Source: Pseudomonas sp. HMWF021 (GTDB lineage Bacteria > Pseudomonadota > Gammaproteobacteria > Pseudomonadales > Pseudomonadaceae). From it: DNA of 41,712 nucleotides. Position numbers and translations under genes: made by a program. The stretch spans positions 1 through 41,712 of the forward strand of contig NZ_QAIK01000002.1 of NCBI RefSeq assembly GCF_003061005.1. The letters are read 5' to 3'. Shown here one piece after another: positions 7,508 to 16,200 of this stretch; the stretch's first letter is position 1; each line of letters begins with the position of its first letter. The notes under the pieces are model-generated. The model did not search any database and was not told where the DNA came from. It was given only the letters and a program-made list of their open reading frames with translations.

Positions 7508-7998
7508 GTGGTAAACCCGCCGCCCGCGTCACCGACCCGACCGCCTGCCCATTGCCAGGCCATGGCACCAACCCGATCGTTTCCGGCTCGCCCGACGTCT
7601 TCTTCGACGGCCTCGCCGCCGCGCGCATGACCGACAAATCAGCCTGTGGCAGCCCGATCACCGGCGCTGTTTCCGGCACCGTATTCATCAACGGCCTGAA
7701 CGCCGCAACCCTCGACAGCACCGGTGGCCACGGCAATGTCGTGGTCGGTGGTTCGGGCACGGTGATTATTGGACAAAGTGGCGGAGGGGCAGCGTTTAGT
7801 GGGTTGTTGCCGATGCCGGTGCATTTCAATGATCGGATGCAAGTGATTAACGAGATAACGGGGGAGCCTATGGCTAATCATCCTTACGCGATTCAACGCG
7901 GCGATGGGCGTGTAGAGCATGGCATTACCAATGATGCGGGATTCACTCATACGGTGAGCTCGCACATTCCCGAATCCATCAAGTTGTTCGTGGAGTAG
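7504..7998 (+). CDS. PAAR-domain T6SS spike protein with C-terminal extension
   Basis: 164-aa protein. Residues 1-~100 are a PAAR repeat domain (SGKPAARVTDPTACPLPGHG, SGSPDVFFDGLAAARMTD, VFINGLNAAT, VVVGGSGTVIIGQSGG), the sharpened tip that sits on VgrG in type VI secretion. Residues ~108-164 (MQVINEITGEPMANHPYAIQ, ITNDAGFTHTV, SIKLFVE) look like a small transthyretin-like beta domain, as found in PAAR proteins that carry effectors. The start is a TTG at 7504 with an AAGGAG site eight bases upstream. Base composition changes inside the gene around 7780-7800, from GC-rich to AT-richer, suggesting a recombination joint. Confidence 0.85.
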   Translation: MSGKPAARVTDPTACPLPGHGTNPIVSGSPDVFFDGLAAARMTDKSACGSPITGAVSGTVFINGLNAATLDSTGGHGNVVVGGSGTVIIGQSGGGAAFSGLLPMPVHFNDRMQVINEITGEPMANHPYAIQRGDGRVEHGITNDAGFTHTVSSHIPESIKLFVE

Positions 7999-8003
7999 TT
8001 TGG

Positions 8004-8744
8004 ATGACTGCTGAAAATCCTGATTTGAAGGGATGTCAAAGGCTAGTAGTAACGCACGATTTGACCTGTAAAACCGATGGTACTGTTAAGCAGGCTACAG
8101 TTGCTCCGAAGCAGATCGTCCTGTTTTTTGTGGGTGGGGCGGGGGATAAAGAAAGTTATTACGGAACCGGACCTAATAATAACGTTGCGGAGGCCCTCAA
8201 AATTTTTGTGAAGAATATGGATGCAGAGGGGCTTTGCGCGGATACGTACGACGCACACCATATTGGCTACAACTCTTTCGTCAGTGAAGAAGGGCTGAAG
8301 GCAAACGTACTGGATAAAATTTCAGACCTTACGACACCGGTCTACATTATCGGACACAGTCTGGGAGGGTGGAACGGAGCTCACTTATCAAAAGTCCTCG
8401 CCGACAAGGGGTACCGAATTCCGGTACTGGTTACTCTTGATCCGGTCGGGGAAGGGCAGATCGTATGGGGTATTTCCAATATCTATCAGAAAGAGCCCGC
8501 GCCTAAGGCTGAATATTGGGTGAATGTGAGAGCCGATGCCAAGGACTGGAATTTTTCCGACCTGGTGGCTGATTTCGGAGAACAGTGGGATATGAAGAGC
8601 GGTCCGAACATGAATGGCAGGGTTGACGTGAACCACGCTGATGCATGGGCCATTTATATTGCCGATCTTGGCGCCGGGATGTCAGCCAGAGATGTTCTGA
8701 TGGAATCGGTGGTGTTGCATTTTAAAGGAAGGAAATGTGCGTAA
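8004..8744 (+). CDS. Alpha/beta-hydrolase, probable T6SS lipase-type effector
   Basis: 246-aa serine hydrolase. The nucleophile elbow GHSLGGW places Ser at residue 119; a strand ending TLDPVG gives a likely acid at Asp146; VNHADAW gives a likely His at 211, so a full Ser-Asp-His triad is present in the right order. No signal peptide or membrane segment is seen, as expected of a cargo delivered by a spike. It starts 5 nt after the PAAR gene and overlaps the next gene, so the three are one unit. Phospholipase activity is inferred from family and context; assignment to a Tle class is not possible by eye. Codon use is AT-richer than the surrounding genes. Confidence 0.75.
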   Translation: MTAENPDLKGCQRLVVTHDLTCKTDGTVKQATVAPKQIVLFFVGGAGDKESYYGTGPNNNVAEALKIFVKNMDAEGLCADTYDAHHIGYNSFVSEEGLKANVLDKISDLTTPVYIIGHSLGGWNGAHLSKVLADKGYRIPVLVTLDPVGEGQIVWGISNIYQKEPAPKAEYWVNVRADAKDWNFSDLVADFGEQWDMKSGPNMNGRVDVNHADAWAIYIADLGAGMSARDVLMESVVLHFKGRKCA

Positions 8745-9231
8745 GTTAATTCTGATTTTGATGTTTTCGATGTGTGCTTCATGTGCGATAAGCCACGGAA
8801 AACCTACTGCCAAAATCGAGTATTTGGGGGTGGAGCGCTACTTGGATCGAAACATTTACCAAGTCAGTTTTTCGTCCGACGTCGATGTCGACAAACTCTT
8901 CAAGTCCAAGATAAGTCAGTCGCTGCTTTGTGCTTTGGGGGAGAGTAGAGATTTTTCGCAGTCGCGCAATCTGAATGAATATGGTGAAGGATGGATTGAG
9001 CCTCTGAAGCCTGCAGACGGATCCACTTTCAAAGCGGATCTCATGTTTTATCGTGTGAAAGACTCAACGAGTGAAACGCTGATGAGCAGCAAGGACTTAA
9101 GCACTGTATTAGCGGGGCGAAAAACAATCGCATGCAAAGTCAGAATCAACTCCTACTCCTACAAAATCTACTATTCAGAAGTGATGAATATTCCTGTTGC
9201 TGAGCTGCTAAAGGAAATTGACAAGTATTGA
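8737..9231 (+). CDS. Probable lipoprotein, candidate immunity protein
   Basis: 164-aa protein with an N-terminal hydrophobic signal (MRKLILILMFSMCASC) and a plausible though imperfect lipobox ending at the second Cys; the mature part has no motif I recognise. The GTG start at 8737 overlaps the effector stop by 8 nt and is preceded by AAAGGAAGG. A small exported or lipid-anchored protein coupled directly behind an unsignalled lipase is the usual arrangement for a cognate T6SS immunity gene acting in the periplasm. This role is inference from position and localisation. The gene is AT-rich relative to neighbours. Confidence 0.65.
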   Translation: MRKLILILMFSMCASCAISHGKPTAKIEYLGVERYLDRNIYQVSFSSDVDVDKLFKSKISQSLLCALGESRDFSQSRNLNEYGEGWIEPLKPADGSTFKADLMFYRVKDSTSETLMSSKDLSTVLAGRKTIACKVRINSYSYKIYYSEVMNIPVAELLKEIDKY

Positions 9232-9236
9232 GATCG

Positions 9237-9266
9237 GGCTTCTTGCCTGATCACAGGAAGCCTTGT
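9237..9266 (+). terminator. Weak hairpin after T6SS cargo module
   Basis: GGCTTCTT and GGAAGCC form a seven-pair stem around a 12-13 nt loop just after the immunity-like gene, followed by only a short T-rich stretch. A modest terminator at best. Confidence 0.35.
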
Positions 9267-9274
9267 TCTGATGC

Positions 9275-9721
9275 TCATTTCTCTGCGGATTCCCAATGAC
9301 CGCTGAGCAACCCATCAAGTGTCTTTCGCACGGAAATCTTGAAAGCCCCGGCCTTCTCTTCATCGAAGGCCGCTTTCCAGTAGATGTAGCCCTGGCTGAA
9401 ATCCGGAATCTGCGCCGTTTCTCCCACGCGCCGAGTCAGGCTGCGCTGCAAAGCCTCGGCCTGAAAAGGCAGGTGGGGCATTGCGGTGATCTCGCCTCCG
9501 GTGACCGGGTTGGTCATCCGAATGCCATCAACGCGGATATGCACGACGGTGCCGTAATGCGGATAACTTTCGATTTTGAGGATGGTCAAGGTCGAGGCTT
9601 CTTCACCCGGCCGGGTTTTGTAGGCCCAGATGTCGCCCTCCTTGATAGCGGGCAAGGCGCTGGCAATCGCCGCGAAGCAGAGTGCGCCACAGAGCAGTAA
9701 CGCCTTTAAAGCGGTTTTCAT
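9275..9721 (-). CDS. Exported protein of unknown function
   Basis: 148-aa protein with a Sec signal peptide (MKTALKALLLCGALCFAAIASA, cleavage near residue 22) and a mature domain that I do not recognise; it has conserved-looking stretches GDIWAYKTRPGEE, ILKIESYPHYGTVVHI, FSQGYIYWKAAFDEEKAG. The region is beta-rich by pattern and carries no cysteine, so a soluble periplasmic protein is likely. The ATG at 9721 follows GGGAAG; an upstream in-frame codon at 9739 is disfavoured because it lengthens the charged end before the signal. Convergent with the T6SS module. Confidence 0.75.
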   Translation of the reverse strand: MKTALKALLLCGALCFAAIASALPAIKEGDIWAYKTRPGEEASTLTILKIESYPHYGTVVHIRVDGIRMTNPVTGGEITAMPHLPFQAEALQRSLTRRVGETAQIPDFSQGYIYWKAAFDEEKAGAFKISVRKTLDGLLSGHWESAEK

Positions 9722-9812
9722 TTTTTCTTCCCTGAACATGTCGAGAGCGGTCGTCGCATCGACGCGGCCGACATTTTAAAGAGTTGGCAGAGAAACGGAT
9801 GTTACAGTTGTA

Positions 9813-9831
9813 AATCCCACAATATGGGAAT
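9813..9831. promoter_or_regulatory. Palindromic operator candidate upstream of dgo operon
   Basis: TCCCA-CAATA-TGGGA is a perfect five-base inverted repeat with A/T flanks on both sides (AA...AT), located 13 nt upstream of the putative -35 of the dgo promoter. Size and symmetry fit an IclR-family dimer site, and the operon encodes an IclR regulator. No second copy was seen by eye nearby. Confidence 0.5.
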
Positions 9832-9843
9832 GATATTTATATA

Positions 9844-9873
9844 TTGAGATTTTCCAGCGCCTAGGTTTATAGT
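9844..9873 (+). promoter_or_regulatory. Sigma-70-type promoter of dgo operon
   Basis: TTGAGA (9844-9849) and TATAGT (9868-9873), each one base from consensus, are separated by 18 nt, 38 nt before the dgoK start. AT-rich DNA lies directly upstream. Confidence 0.55.
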
Positions 9874-9911
9874 CCGTCGCACTCACTGCCAAAAACAAAA
9901 CAGGTGAAGCG

Positions 9912-10901
9912 ATGCAGGCGCAATTGATCGCGCTCGATTGGGGGACGACCTCATTACGTGCTTACAAACTCGCGGCCGGTGGCGTGGTGCTGGAGCAGCG
10001 TGCGCTGTCGTCCGGGATCATGCAGTTACCGAAGACCCCGCGAGTCCTCAACGGTGGTGAATGCGCCGACGGTTTTGAACTGGCCTTCGAAGACGCCTGT
10101 GGTGACTGGCTCGATGCGCAGCCAGATCTGCCGGTGATTGCCTGCGGCATGGTCGGCAGCGCCCAGGGCTGGCGCGAAGCGGCCTACTGCGAAACGCCGG
10201 CGAACGTCGCCAATCTCGGAAATTCCCTGCAAACAGTGGTCAGTCTGCGCGGCACGCGGGTGCATATTGTGCCTGGCGTGATCCAGCGTTCGCGCCTGCC
10301 CAACGTGATGCGCGGCGAAGAAACCCAGGTCCTCGGCGTGCTGCAGAACCTGCCGGTCGATGCTGGCGGCGATCTGTTGATCGGTCTGCCGGGCAGCCAT
10401 TCCAAGTGGGTGGAAGTGCTCGAGGGTTGCATCACCCATTTCGATACCTTCATGACCGGCGAAGTGTTCGCCGTGCTCAGTGATCACAGCATTCTCGGGC
10501 GTACCCAGCAACAGGGTGCGCCATTTGATGGCCAAGCGTTTGACCGTGGCGTGCAAGTGGCACTGTCGGCGGACGGCGAACTTGGTGTGCTCTCTACGTT
10601 ATTCAGTGCGCGCACTTTGGGCCTGACCGGCCAACTGGCCCCGACGGCGCAAGCGGATTACCTGTCCGGGCTGATGATCGGCCATGAGTTGGTGGCGCTT
10701 GCTGCAGCCCAGCGGCGTCGACGCAACAGTGCGCATCTGCCCTCGATCATCCTCATTGGCAACGCGCAACTCTGCGCCCGCTACAGCCGTGCGCTGGACG
10801 CCTGCGGTTTCGCCCGAGTGGCGTTGGCCGAGCAAGCCACCGAGCGTGGCCTGTGGCAGCTGGCGCTGGCCGCCGGGCTGCTCGATTCCTCATCCCGTTA
10901 A
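9912..10901 (+). CDS. dgoK: 2-dehydro-3-deoxygalactonokinase
   Basis: Phosphorylates 2-dehydro-3-deoxy-D-galactonate (KDGal) with ATP, second step of the DeLey-Doudoroff galactonate pathway. The 329-aa protein carries the family N-terminus LIALDWGTTSLRAYKL (phosphate-binding loop), GMVGSAQGWREAAY, PGVIQR..PNVMRGEETQVLG, and LPGSHSKWV followed by FMTGEVFAVL. It is the first gene of the operon and lies 19 nt before the aldolase gene. Confidence 0.93.
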   Translation: MQAQLIALDWGTTSLRAYKLAAGGVVLEQRALSSGIMQLPKTPRVLNGGECADGFELAFEDACGDWLDAQPDLPVIACGMVGSAQGWREAAYCETPANVANLGNSLQTVVSLRGTRVHIVPGVIQRSRLPNVMRGEETQVLGVLQNLPVDAGGDLLIGLPGSHSKWVEVLEGCITHFDTFMTGEVFAVLSDHSILGRTQQQGAPFDGQAFDRGVQVALSADGELGVLSTLFSARTLGLTGQLAPTAQADYLSGLMIGHELVALAAAQRRRRNSAHLPSIILIGNAQLCARYSRALDACGFARVALAEQATERGLWQLALAAGLLDSSSR

Positions 10902-10920
10902 CCCTGACTGGAGGCCTGAC

Positions 10921-11541
10921 ATGCTCAAGCAAGCACTGGCACAAAACGGTCTGATCGCGATCCTGCGTGGCCTGCATCCGCAGGAAGCCGCCGCTGTCGG
11001 AGAAGTCCTGTATGCAGCCGGATTTCGCGTCATCGAAGTACCGCTCAATTCGCCGTCGCCGTACGAAAGTATCCGCATTCTGCGTCAGACCTTGCCCGCC
11101 GATTGCCTGATCGGTGCCGGTACGGTGGTGACCGCGGAGCAGGTCGAGTTAGTGAAAGAGGCGGGCGGCCAAGTGATCGTCATGCCGCACAGCGACGCCA
11201 AAGTGCTGCGCGCAGCGAAAGCGGCGGGGTTGTATCTGTCGCCGGGTGTCGCCACACCGACCGAAGCCTTTGCGGCGCTGGAGGAGGGCGCAGACATTCT
11301 CAAGCTGTTCCCGGCCGAGCAGATGGGCCCGGCGGTGGTCAAGGCATGGCTCGCGGTGTTGCCTTCCGGGACGGTGCTGGCGCCGGTCGGTGGGATCACC
11401 CCGGACAACATGCAGGCGTTCATCGACGCTGGCGTGAAAGGTTTCGGCCTGGGTTCCGGCCTGTTCAAACCGGGCATGAGCGTTGAGCAGGTCGCCGTCA
11501 ATGCCAAGGCTTACGTCGCTGCCTGGAAAGCCCTGCGCTGA
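10921..11541 (+). CDS. dgoA: 2-dehydro-3-deoxy-6-phosphogalactonate aldolase
   Basis: Class I aldolase of the KDPG/KDPGal family that splits KDPGal to pyruvate and glyceraldehyde 3-phosphate. In the 206-aa protein, Glu39 in IEVPLNSP is the likely general base and Lys128 in ILKLFPAE the Schiff-base lysine; GAGTV and the phosphate-binding VGGITPDN and GLGSGLF loops are all present. The open frame extends upstream to 10684 but that is shadow of dgoK; the ATG at 10921 follows GGAGGCCTGAC. Confidence 0.93.
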   Translation: MLKQALAQNGLIAILRGLHPQEAAAVGEVLYAAGFRVIEVPLNSPSPYESIRILRQTLPADCLIGAGTVVTAEQVELVKEAGGQVIVMPHSDAKVLRAAKAAGLYLSPGVATPTEAFAALEEGADILKLFPAEQMGPAVVKAWLAVLPSGTVLAPVGGITPDNMQAFIDAGVKGFGLGSGLFKPGMSVEQVAVNAKAYVAAWKALR

Positions 11542-11588
11542 GATTAACTGGCGCTGCGTGCGCTGCATCTAACAAGAGAGACAAGCAG

Positions 11589-12737
11589 ATGAAAATCACC
11601 AAACTCACCACCTTCATCGTGCCGCCGCGCTGGTGCTTCCTCAAGGTCGAAACCGACGAGGGCGTGACCGGTTGGGGTGAACCCGTGGTCGAAGGCCGCG
11701 CCCACACTGTTGCCGCTGCCGTTGAGGAATTGTCCGACTACCTGATCGGCAAAGACCCACGCAACATCGAGGACATCTGGACCGTGCTGTATCGCGGCGG
11801 CTTCTACCGTGGTGGTGCGATTCACATGAGTGCGCTGGCCGGTATCGATCAGGCGCTGTGGGACATCAAGGGCAAGGCCCTCGGCGTGTCGGTCAGCGAT
11901 CTGCTGGGTGGTCAGGTGCGCGACAAGATCCGCGTGTATTCGTGGATCGGCGGCGACCGTCCGGCCGACACTGCACGTGCCGCGAAAGAGGCGGTAAGCC
12001 GTGGTTTTACTGCCGTGAAAATGAACGGCACCGAAGAGCTGCAGTTCCTCGATTCCTTCGAGAAAGTCGATCTGGCCCTGGCCAACGTGGCTGCGGTGCG
12101 CGATGCTGTCGGGCCGAACGTCGGCATTGGCGTCGACTTCCATGGCCGCGTGCACAAGCCGATGGCCAAGGTGCTGATGAAGGAACTCGATCCGTACAAA
12201 CTGATGTTCATCGAAGAGCCGGTGCTCAGCGAAAACTACGAAGCGCTGAAAGAGCTGGCGCCGCTGACCAGTACGCCGATTGCCCTCGGTGAGCGGCTGT
12301 TCTCGCGCTGGGACTTCAAGCGGGTGTTGAGTGAAGGCTACGTTGACATCATCCAGCCGGATGCTTCCCACGCTGGTGGAATCACCGAAACCCGCAAGAT
12401 CGCCAACATGGCCGAAGCCTACGACGTGGCGCTGGCGCTGCATTGCCCGCTGGGGCCGATTGCGCTGGCGGCGTGCCTGCAACTCGACGCGGCTTGCTAC
12501 AACGCGTTCATTCAGGAGCAAAGCCTGGGCATCCATTACAACGAGAGCAACGATCTGCTCGACTACGTGAAGGATCCGCGAGTGTTCGACTACGACCAGG
12601 GCTTCGTGAAGATTCCGAACGGGCCGGGGCTGGGTATCGAGATCAACGAGGAATACGTGATCGAACGCGCCGCCGTCGGCCACCGCTGGCGCAACCCGAT
12701 CTGGCGCCATGCCGATGGCAGTTTTGCCGAGTGGTGA
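11589..12737 (+). CDS. dgoD: D-galactonate dehydratase
   Basis: Enolase-superfamily enzyme that removes water from D-galactonate to give KDGal, the first pathway step. The 382-aa protein is collinear in length with the E. coli enzyme. Visible catalytic elements: GVDFHGR (Asp metal ligand and His base), FIEEPV and ALGERL (Glu metal ligands), [11 protein letters not shown] (second His), and [11 protein letters not shown]. Starts 47 nt after dgoA behind an AAGAGAGAC site. The chemistry is well supported by these residues; D-galactonate rather than a related sugar acid is supported by dgoK and dgoA in the same operon. Confidence 0.94.
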   Translation: MKITKLTTFIVPPRWCFLKVETDEGVTGWGEPVVEGRAHTVAAAVEELSDYLIGKDPRNIEDIWTVLYRGGFYRGGAIHMSALAGIDQALWDIKGKALGVSVSDLLGGQVRDKIRVYSWIGGDRPADTARAAKEAVSRGFTAVKMNGTEELQFLDSFEKVDLALANVAAVRDAVGPNVGIGVDFHGRVHKPMAKVLMKELDPYKLMFIEEPVLSENYEALKELAPLTSTPIALGERLFSRWDFKRVLSEGYVDIIQPDASHAGGITETRKIANMAEAYDVALALHCPLGPIALAACLQLDAACYNAFIQEQSLGIHYNESNDLLDYVKDPRVFDYDQGFVKIPNGPGLGIEINEEYVIERAAVGHRWRNPIWRHADGSFAEW

Positions 12738-12761
12738 GTGCCCTCTGACCCACCACAAATC

Positions 12762-12856
12762 CCCTGTGGGAGCTGGCTTGCCAGCGATGACGGCGGCACA
12801 TCCGGCATTGATGTGACAGATTCACCGCTATCGCTGGCAAGCCAGCTCCCACAGGG
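12762..12856. repeat. REP-like hairpin, type B
   Basis: CCCTGTGGGAGCTGGCTTGC on the left and its complement ending GCTCCCACAGGG on the right, ~48 nt between. It sits between dgoD and dgoT, inside the operon, where it may reduce or stabilise transcription into the transporter gene. Confidence 0.88.
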
Positions 12857-12910
12857 TTAGGCGCAAGTTTTACGACTGTCCTCAAATAATCATAAAAAGA
12901 GGCACCCCCC

Positions 12911-14215
12911 ATGCCACCGCAAACCCTCACCGGGCAGGCGTCTTTAGTCACGCCCAGCCGCAAGCGGTTTTTCATCATGGTGCTGTTGTTCATCACCGTG
13001 GTCATCAACTACCTCGACCGCAGCAACCTGTCGATTGCCGCGCCCGCGCTGACCAGCGAACTGGGCATCGATCCGGTGCATGTCGGGCTGATTTTCTCCG
13101 CGTTCGGCTGGACCTACGCCGCGATGCAGATCCCCGGCGGCTGGCTGGTGGATCGGGTGCCGCCGCGTATCCTCTACAGCGTCGCCCTGCTGCTGTGGTC
13201 GCTGGCTACCGTGATGCTCGGCTTTGCCGCGAGTTTCATTGCGCTGTTCGTGCTGCGCATGGCGGTCGGCGCGCTGGAAGCACCGGCCTATCCGATCAAC
13301 AGCCGCGTGGTCACCACCTGGTTTCCCGAGCGTGAGCGAGCCACGGCGATTGGTTTCTACACTTCCGGGCAGTTTGTCGGTCTGGCCTTTCTGACCCCGG
13401 TGCTGGCGTGGCTGCAACATGAGTTCGGCTGGCACATGGTTTTTGTCGCCACCGGTGCGGCGGGGGTTGTCTGGGCGGCGATCTGGTACGCGGTGTATCG
13501 CGAACCGCGGGACTTCAAGGGCGCCAACGACGCGGAGATCGACCTGATCCGCGAAGGCGGCGGGCTGGTGGATATTCAAGCGCAGACGGCCAAGGCCTCG
13601 TTCAGCTGGACCGACCTCGGTATTGTTCTGAGCAAACGCAAGTTGTGGGGCATCTACCTCGGCCAGTTCTGCCTGAACTCGACGCTGTGGTTTTTCCTGA
13701 CGTGGTTCCCGACCTACCTGGTGAAATATCGCGGCATGGACTTCATCAAGTCCGGCCTGCTGGCATCACTGCCGTTTCTGGCCGCGTTCATTGGTGTGCT
13801 GTGTTCGGGGTTCTTTTCCGACTTGCTGATTCGCCGTGGCTGCAGCGTGGGTTTTGCGCGCAAGTTGCCGATCATTGGCGGGTTGCTGATTTCCACCTCG
13901 ATCATCGGCGCCAACTTCGTTGAATCGACGCCGCTGGTGATCGCCTTCCTGGCGCTGGCGTTTTTCGGCAACGGCCTGGCGTCGATCACCTGGTCGCTGG
14001 TCTCGACCCTCGCGCCGGCACGCTTGCTCGGTTTGACTGGCGGGGTGTTCAACTTCATCGGCAACCTGTCGGCAATTGCCACGCCGATTGTCATCGGTTT
14101 CCTTGCCAGCGGTGATTCGTTTGCCCCGGCGATCACCTATATCGCGATTCTGGCGCTGATCGGTGCATTGTCCTACGTGCTGCTGGTGGGCAAGGTCGAG
14201 CGTATCGAGTTGTAG
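12911..14215 (+). CDS. dgoT: MFS transporter, D-galactonate type
   Basis: 434-aa major facilitator of the anion:cation symporter group, about twelve hydrophobic segments. Features: VINYLDRSNLSIAAP in helix 1, GWTYAAMQIPGGWLVDRVPPR in the helix 2-3 loop (DRxxxR-like), RMAVGALEAPAYPINSRVVTTWFPERER, and a second-half FSDLLIRRG loop. Such sequences transport hexonates and hexuronates with protons. The position behind dgoD and before the regulator points to D-galactonate as substrate. The start at 12911 follows AAAGAGG. Confidence 0.87.
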   Translation: MPPQTLTGQASLVTPSRKRFFIMVLLFITVVINYLDRSNLSIAAPALTSELGIDPVHVGLIFSAFGWTYAAMQIPGGWLVDRVPPRILYSVALLLWSLATVMLGFAASFIALFVLRMAVGALEAPAYPINSRVVTTWFPERERATAIGFYTSGQFVGLAFLTPVLAWLQHEFGWHMVFVATGAAGVVWAAIWYAVYREPRDFKGANDAEIDLIREGGGLVDIQAQTAKASFSWTDLGIVLSKRKLWGIYLGQFCLNSTLWFFLTWFPTYLVKYRGMDFIKSGLLASLPFLAAFIGVLCSGFFSDLLIRRGCSVGFARKLPIIGGLLISTSIIGANFVESTPLVIAFLALAFFGNGLASITWSLVSTLAPARLLGLTGGVFNFIGNLSAIATPIVIGFLASGDSFAPAITYIAILALIGALSYVLLVGKVERIEL

Positions 14216-14275
14216 TGGTCAGCGTCGGGCGACCATAATGCCGCCCGTTCCCTCGCTCAACGGTAAAGGCTGGAT

Positions 14276-15079
14276 ATGCAGGAAGACGCCCCGGAAAAAA
14301 CCAAGGACGCCGCACCCACCGGCACCCAGACCCTGCTTCGCGGGCTGGGCGTGGTGCAGGCGGTGGCCAGTGGCGCCCGCGATCTGAAAGAGATCGCCCG
14401 ACTGATCGGCACCACGCGCAGCACCACCCATCGTCTGGCCAGTTGTCTGGTGGACGAACGTTACCTGCGCGTGGTGCCGCAAATCGGCTATCTGCTGGGG
14501 CCAAAATTGATCGAGCTGGGGTTTCAGGCCCGCGAAGAGCTGCCGCTGGTGAGTCTGGCCGCGCCGTATCTGGACGAGTTGTCGGCGCTGACCGGCGACA
14601 CCGTGCACCTGGGGATTCGCGAAGGCGACGAGGTGTTGTACCTGCTGAAGAATCCGGGGCGCAATGGCCCGGAAATGCGCTCGCGGGTCGGCCATCGCAT
14701 GCCGCTGGCACGCACCGGGATCGGCAAGGCCTTGATGCTCGACGATGCACCGCAGGATTGGCAAAGGCTGTACGACATCAGCCTGCCGGCGGGTGGGAAA
14801 AGTCAGTTCTGGCCGCAGCATCCCCAGCAATCGTGGGAGCAGCTCGAGCAGCGCATGACCGAGTACGTGGCCGGCGGATACGCCTTCGATCTGGAAGACA
14901 ACGAACCGTCGATCCGCTGCGTGGCGGCGCCGATTCGTGATGCGAGCAAGCGCATTGTGGCGGCGATCAGTATCGCCAGCACCGTGCCGTACATGCCGCT
15001 GGAAAAAATGGCCGAGCTGATTCCCCTGATCAAAGGGGTCACAGCCCGGCTGTCGGCAGAACTCGGTCTGAAGGTTTAA
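14276..15079 (+). CDS. IclR-family regulator of galactonate operon
   Basis: 267-aa DNA-binding regulator. Residues ~15-80 form the IclR winged helix (LLRGLGVVQAVASG, DLKEIARLIGTTRSTTHRLASCL); the rest is the ligand-binding domain with VHLGIREGDEVLYL, MPLARTGIGKALML and the C-terminal PIRDASKRIVAAISIAS segment. Being last in the dgo operon it probably responds to galactonate or a pathway intermediate, unlike the GntR-type DgoR of E. coli. The start at 14276 follows AAAGGCTGGAT. Its stop overlaps the stop of the convergent dehydrogenase gene. Confidence 0.87.
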   Translation: MQEDAPEKTKDAAPTGTQTLLRGLGVVQAVASGARDLKEIARLIGTTRSTTHRLASCLVDERYLRVVPQIGYLLGPKLIELGFQAREELPLVSLAAPYLDELSALTGDTVHLGIREGDEVLYLLKNPGRNGPEMRSRVGHRMPLARTGIGKALMLDDAPQDWQRLYDISLPAGGKSQFWPQHPQQSWEQLEQRMTEYVAGGYAFDLEDNEPSIRCVAAPIRDASKRIVAAISIASTVPYMPLEKMAELIPLIKGVTARLSAELGLKV

Positions 15080-16128
15080 AGCTTCAACGTCGCCATGTCG
15101 ATCACGAAGCGATACTTCACGTCACCGGCAATCATTCGGGCGTAAGCCTCGTTGATCTGGCGGATGTCGAGCATTTCGATGTCGCAGGTGATGTTGTGCT
15201 CGGCGCAGAAATCCAGCACTTCCTGGGTTTCGGCGATGCCGCCGATCAACGAACCGGCCAGTACGCGGCGGCCCAGCACCAGGTTGGCGGCGTGCACGGG
15301 CGGATCGATCGGTTCGATCAGGCCGACCAGAATGTGCACGCCATCAAAGCGCAGGGTTTGCAGGTACGGGTTGAGGTCGTGCTGCACCGGAATGGTGTCG
15401 AGCAGGAAGTCGAATTGACCTGCGGCGGCGGCCATCTGCTCGGCATCGGTGGAGACGATCACATGATCGGCGCCCTGACGACGACCTTCCTCGGCCTTGC
15501 TCGCCGAACGGGTGAACAGCGTGACTTCCGCGCCCATCGCCTTGGCGAACTTGATGCCCATGTGGCCGAGGCCGCCCATACCGAGAATTCCGACCTTGTC
15601 GCCGGCCTTGACCCCGTAATGCTTGAGCGGCGAGTAGGTGGTGATGCCGGCGCAGAGGATTGGCGCAGCGCTGGCCAGATCCAGTTTCTCCGGGATACGC
15701 ACCACGAAGTGTTCGCTGACGACGATGCTGTCGGAGTAGCCGCCCATGGTGTTGCTGCCGTCGACCCGATCCGGGGTGGCGTAGGTCATGGTCGGGCCTT
15801 CGAGGCAATATTGCTCGAGGTTCTGCTGGCAGGCGGCGCAGGTGCGGCAGGAGTCGACCATGCAGCCAACACCGACCAGATCGCCTACTTTATGTTGGGT
15901 GACGTTCGCACCGATGGCGGTGACTTTTCCGACGATCTCGTGGCCGGGCATCAGCGGATAAACGGCGATGCCCCATTCATTGCGCGCCTGATGGATGTCG
16001 GAGTGGCAGACGCCGCAGTACAGGATCTCGATCGCCACGTCGTCAGCGCGCGGGCTGCGGCGTTCGAATTTCATCGGGGCGAGGGGAGTGGTGGCCGATT
16101 GAGCGGCATAACCGATAGCGGTGTACAT
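15076..16128 (-). CDS. Zinc-dependent NAD(P)H alcohol/aldehyde dehydrogenase (CAD/YahK type)
   Basis: 350-aa medium-chain dehydrogenase. Catalytic zinc site: CGVCHSDIH (Cys, His) and GHEIVG; structural zinc site: the four Cys of CRTCAACQQNLEQYC; the cofactor fold shows GILGMGGLGHMGIKFAKAMG. This matches the cinnamyl-alcohol-dehydrogenase-like YahK/AdhA group of broad aldehyde reductases. The ATG at 16128 follows GCGAGGTTTCTC; the longer frame to 16353 is discarded because it runs across the divergent promoter region. It is divergent from an AraC-type gene, the arrangement seen for YqhD/YqhC in E. coli, so the regulator probably controls it. Confidence 0.9.
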   Translation of the reverse strand: MYTAIGYAAQSATTPLAPMKFERRSPRADDVAIEILYCGVCHSDIHQARNEWGIAVYPLMPGHEIVGKVTAIGANVTQHKVGDLVGVGCMVDSCRTCAACQQNLEQYCLEGPTMTYATPDRVDGSNTMGGYSDSIVVSEHFVVRIPEKLDLASAAPILCAGITTYSPLKHYGVKAGDKVGILGMGGLGHMGIKFAKAMGAEVTLFTRSASKAEEGRRQGADHVIVSTDAEQMAAAAGQFDFLLDTIPVQHDLNPYLQTLRFDGVHILVGLIEPIDPPVHAANLVLGRRVLAGSLIGGIAETQEVLDFCAEHNITCDIEMLDIRQINEAYARMIAGDVKYRFVIDMATLKL

Positions 16129-16200
16129 GAGAAACCTCGCAGAAGCAGTAACAGGTGAGGTGGCGCATTCTGGGCGCCGTCTGCCGTTGCGGCCATGACG

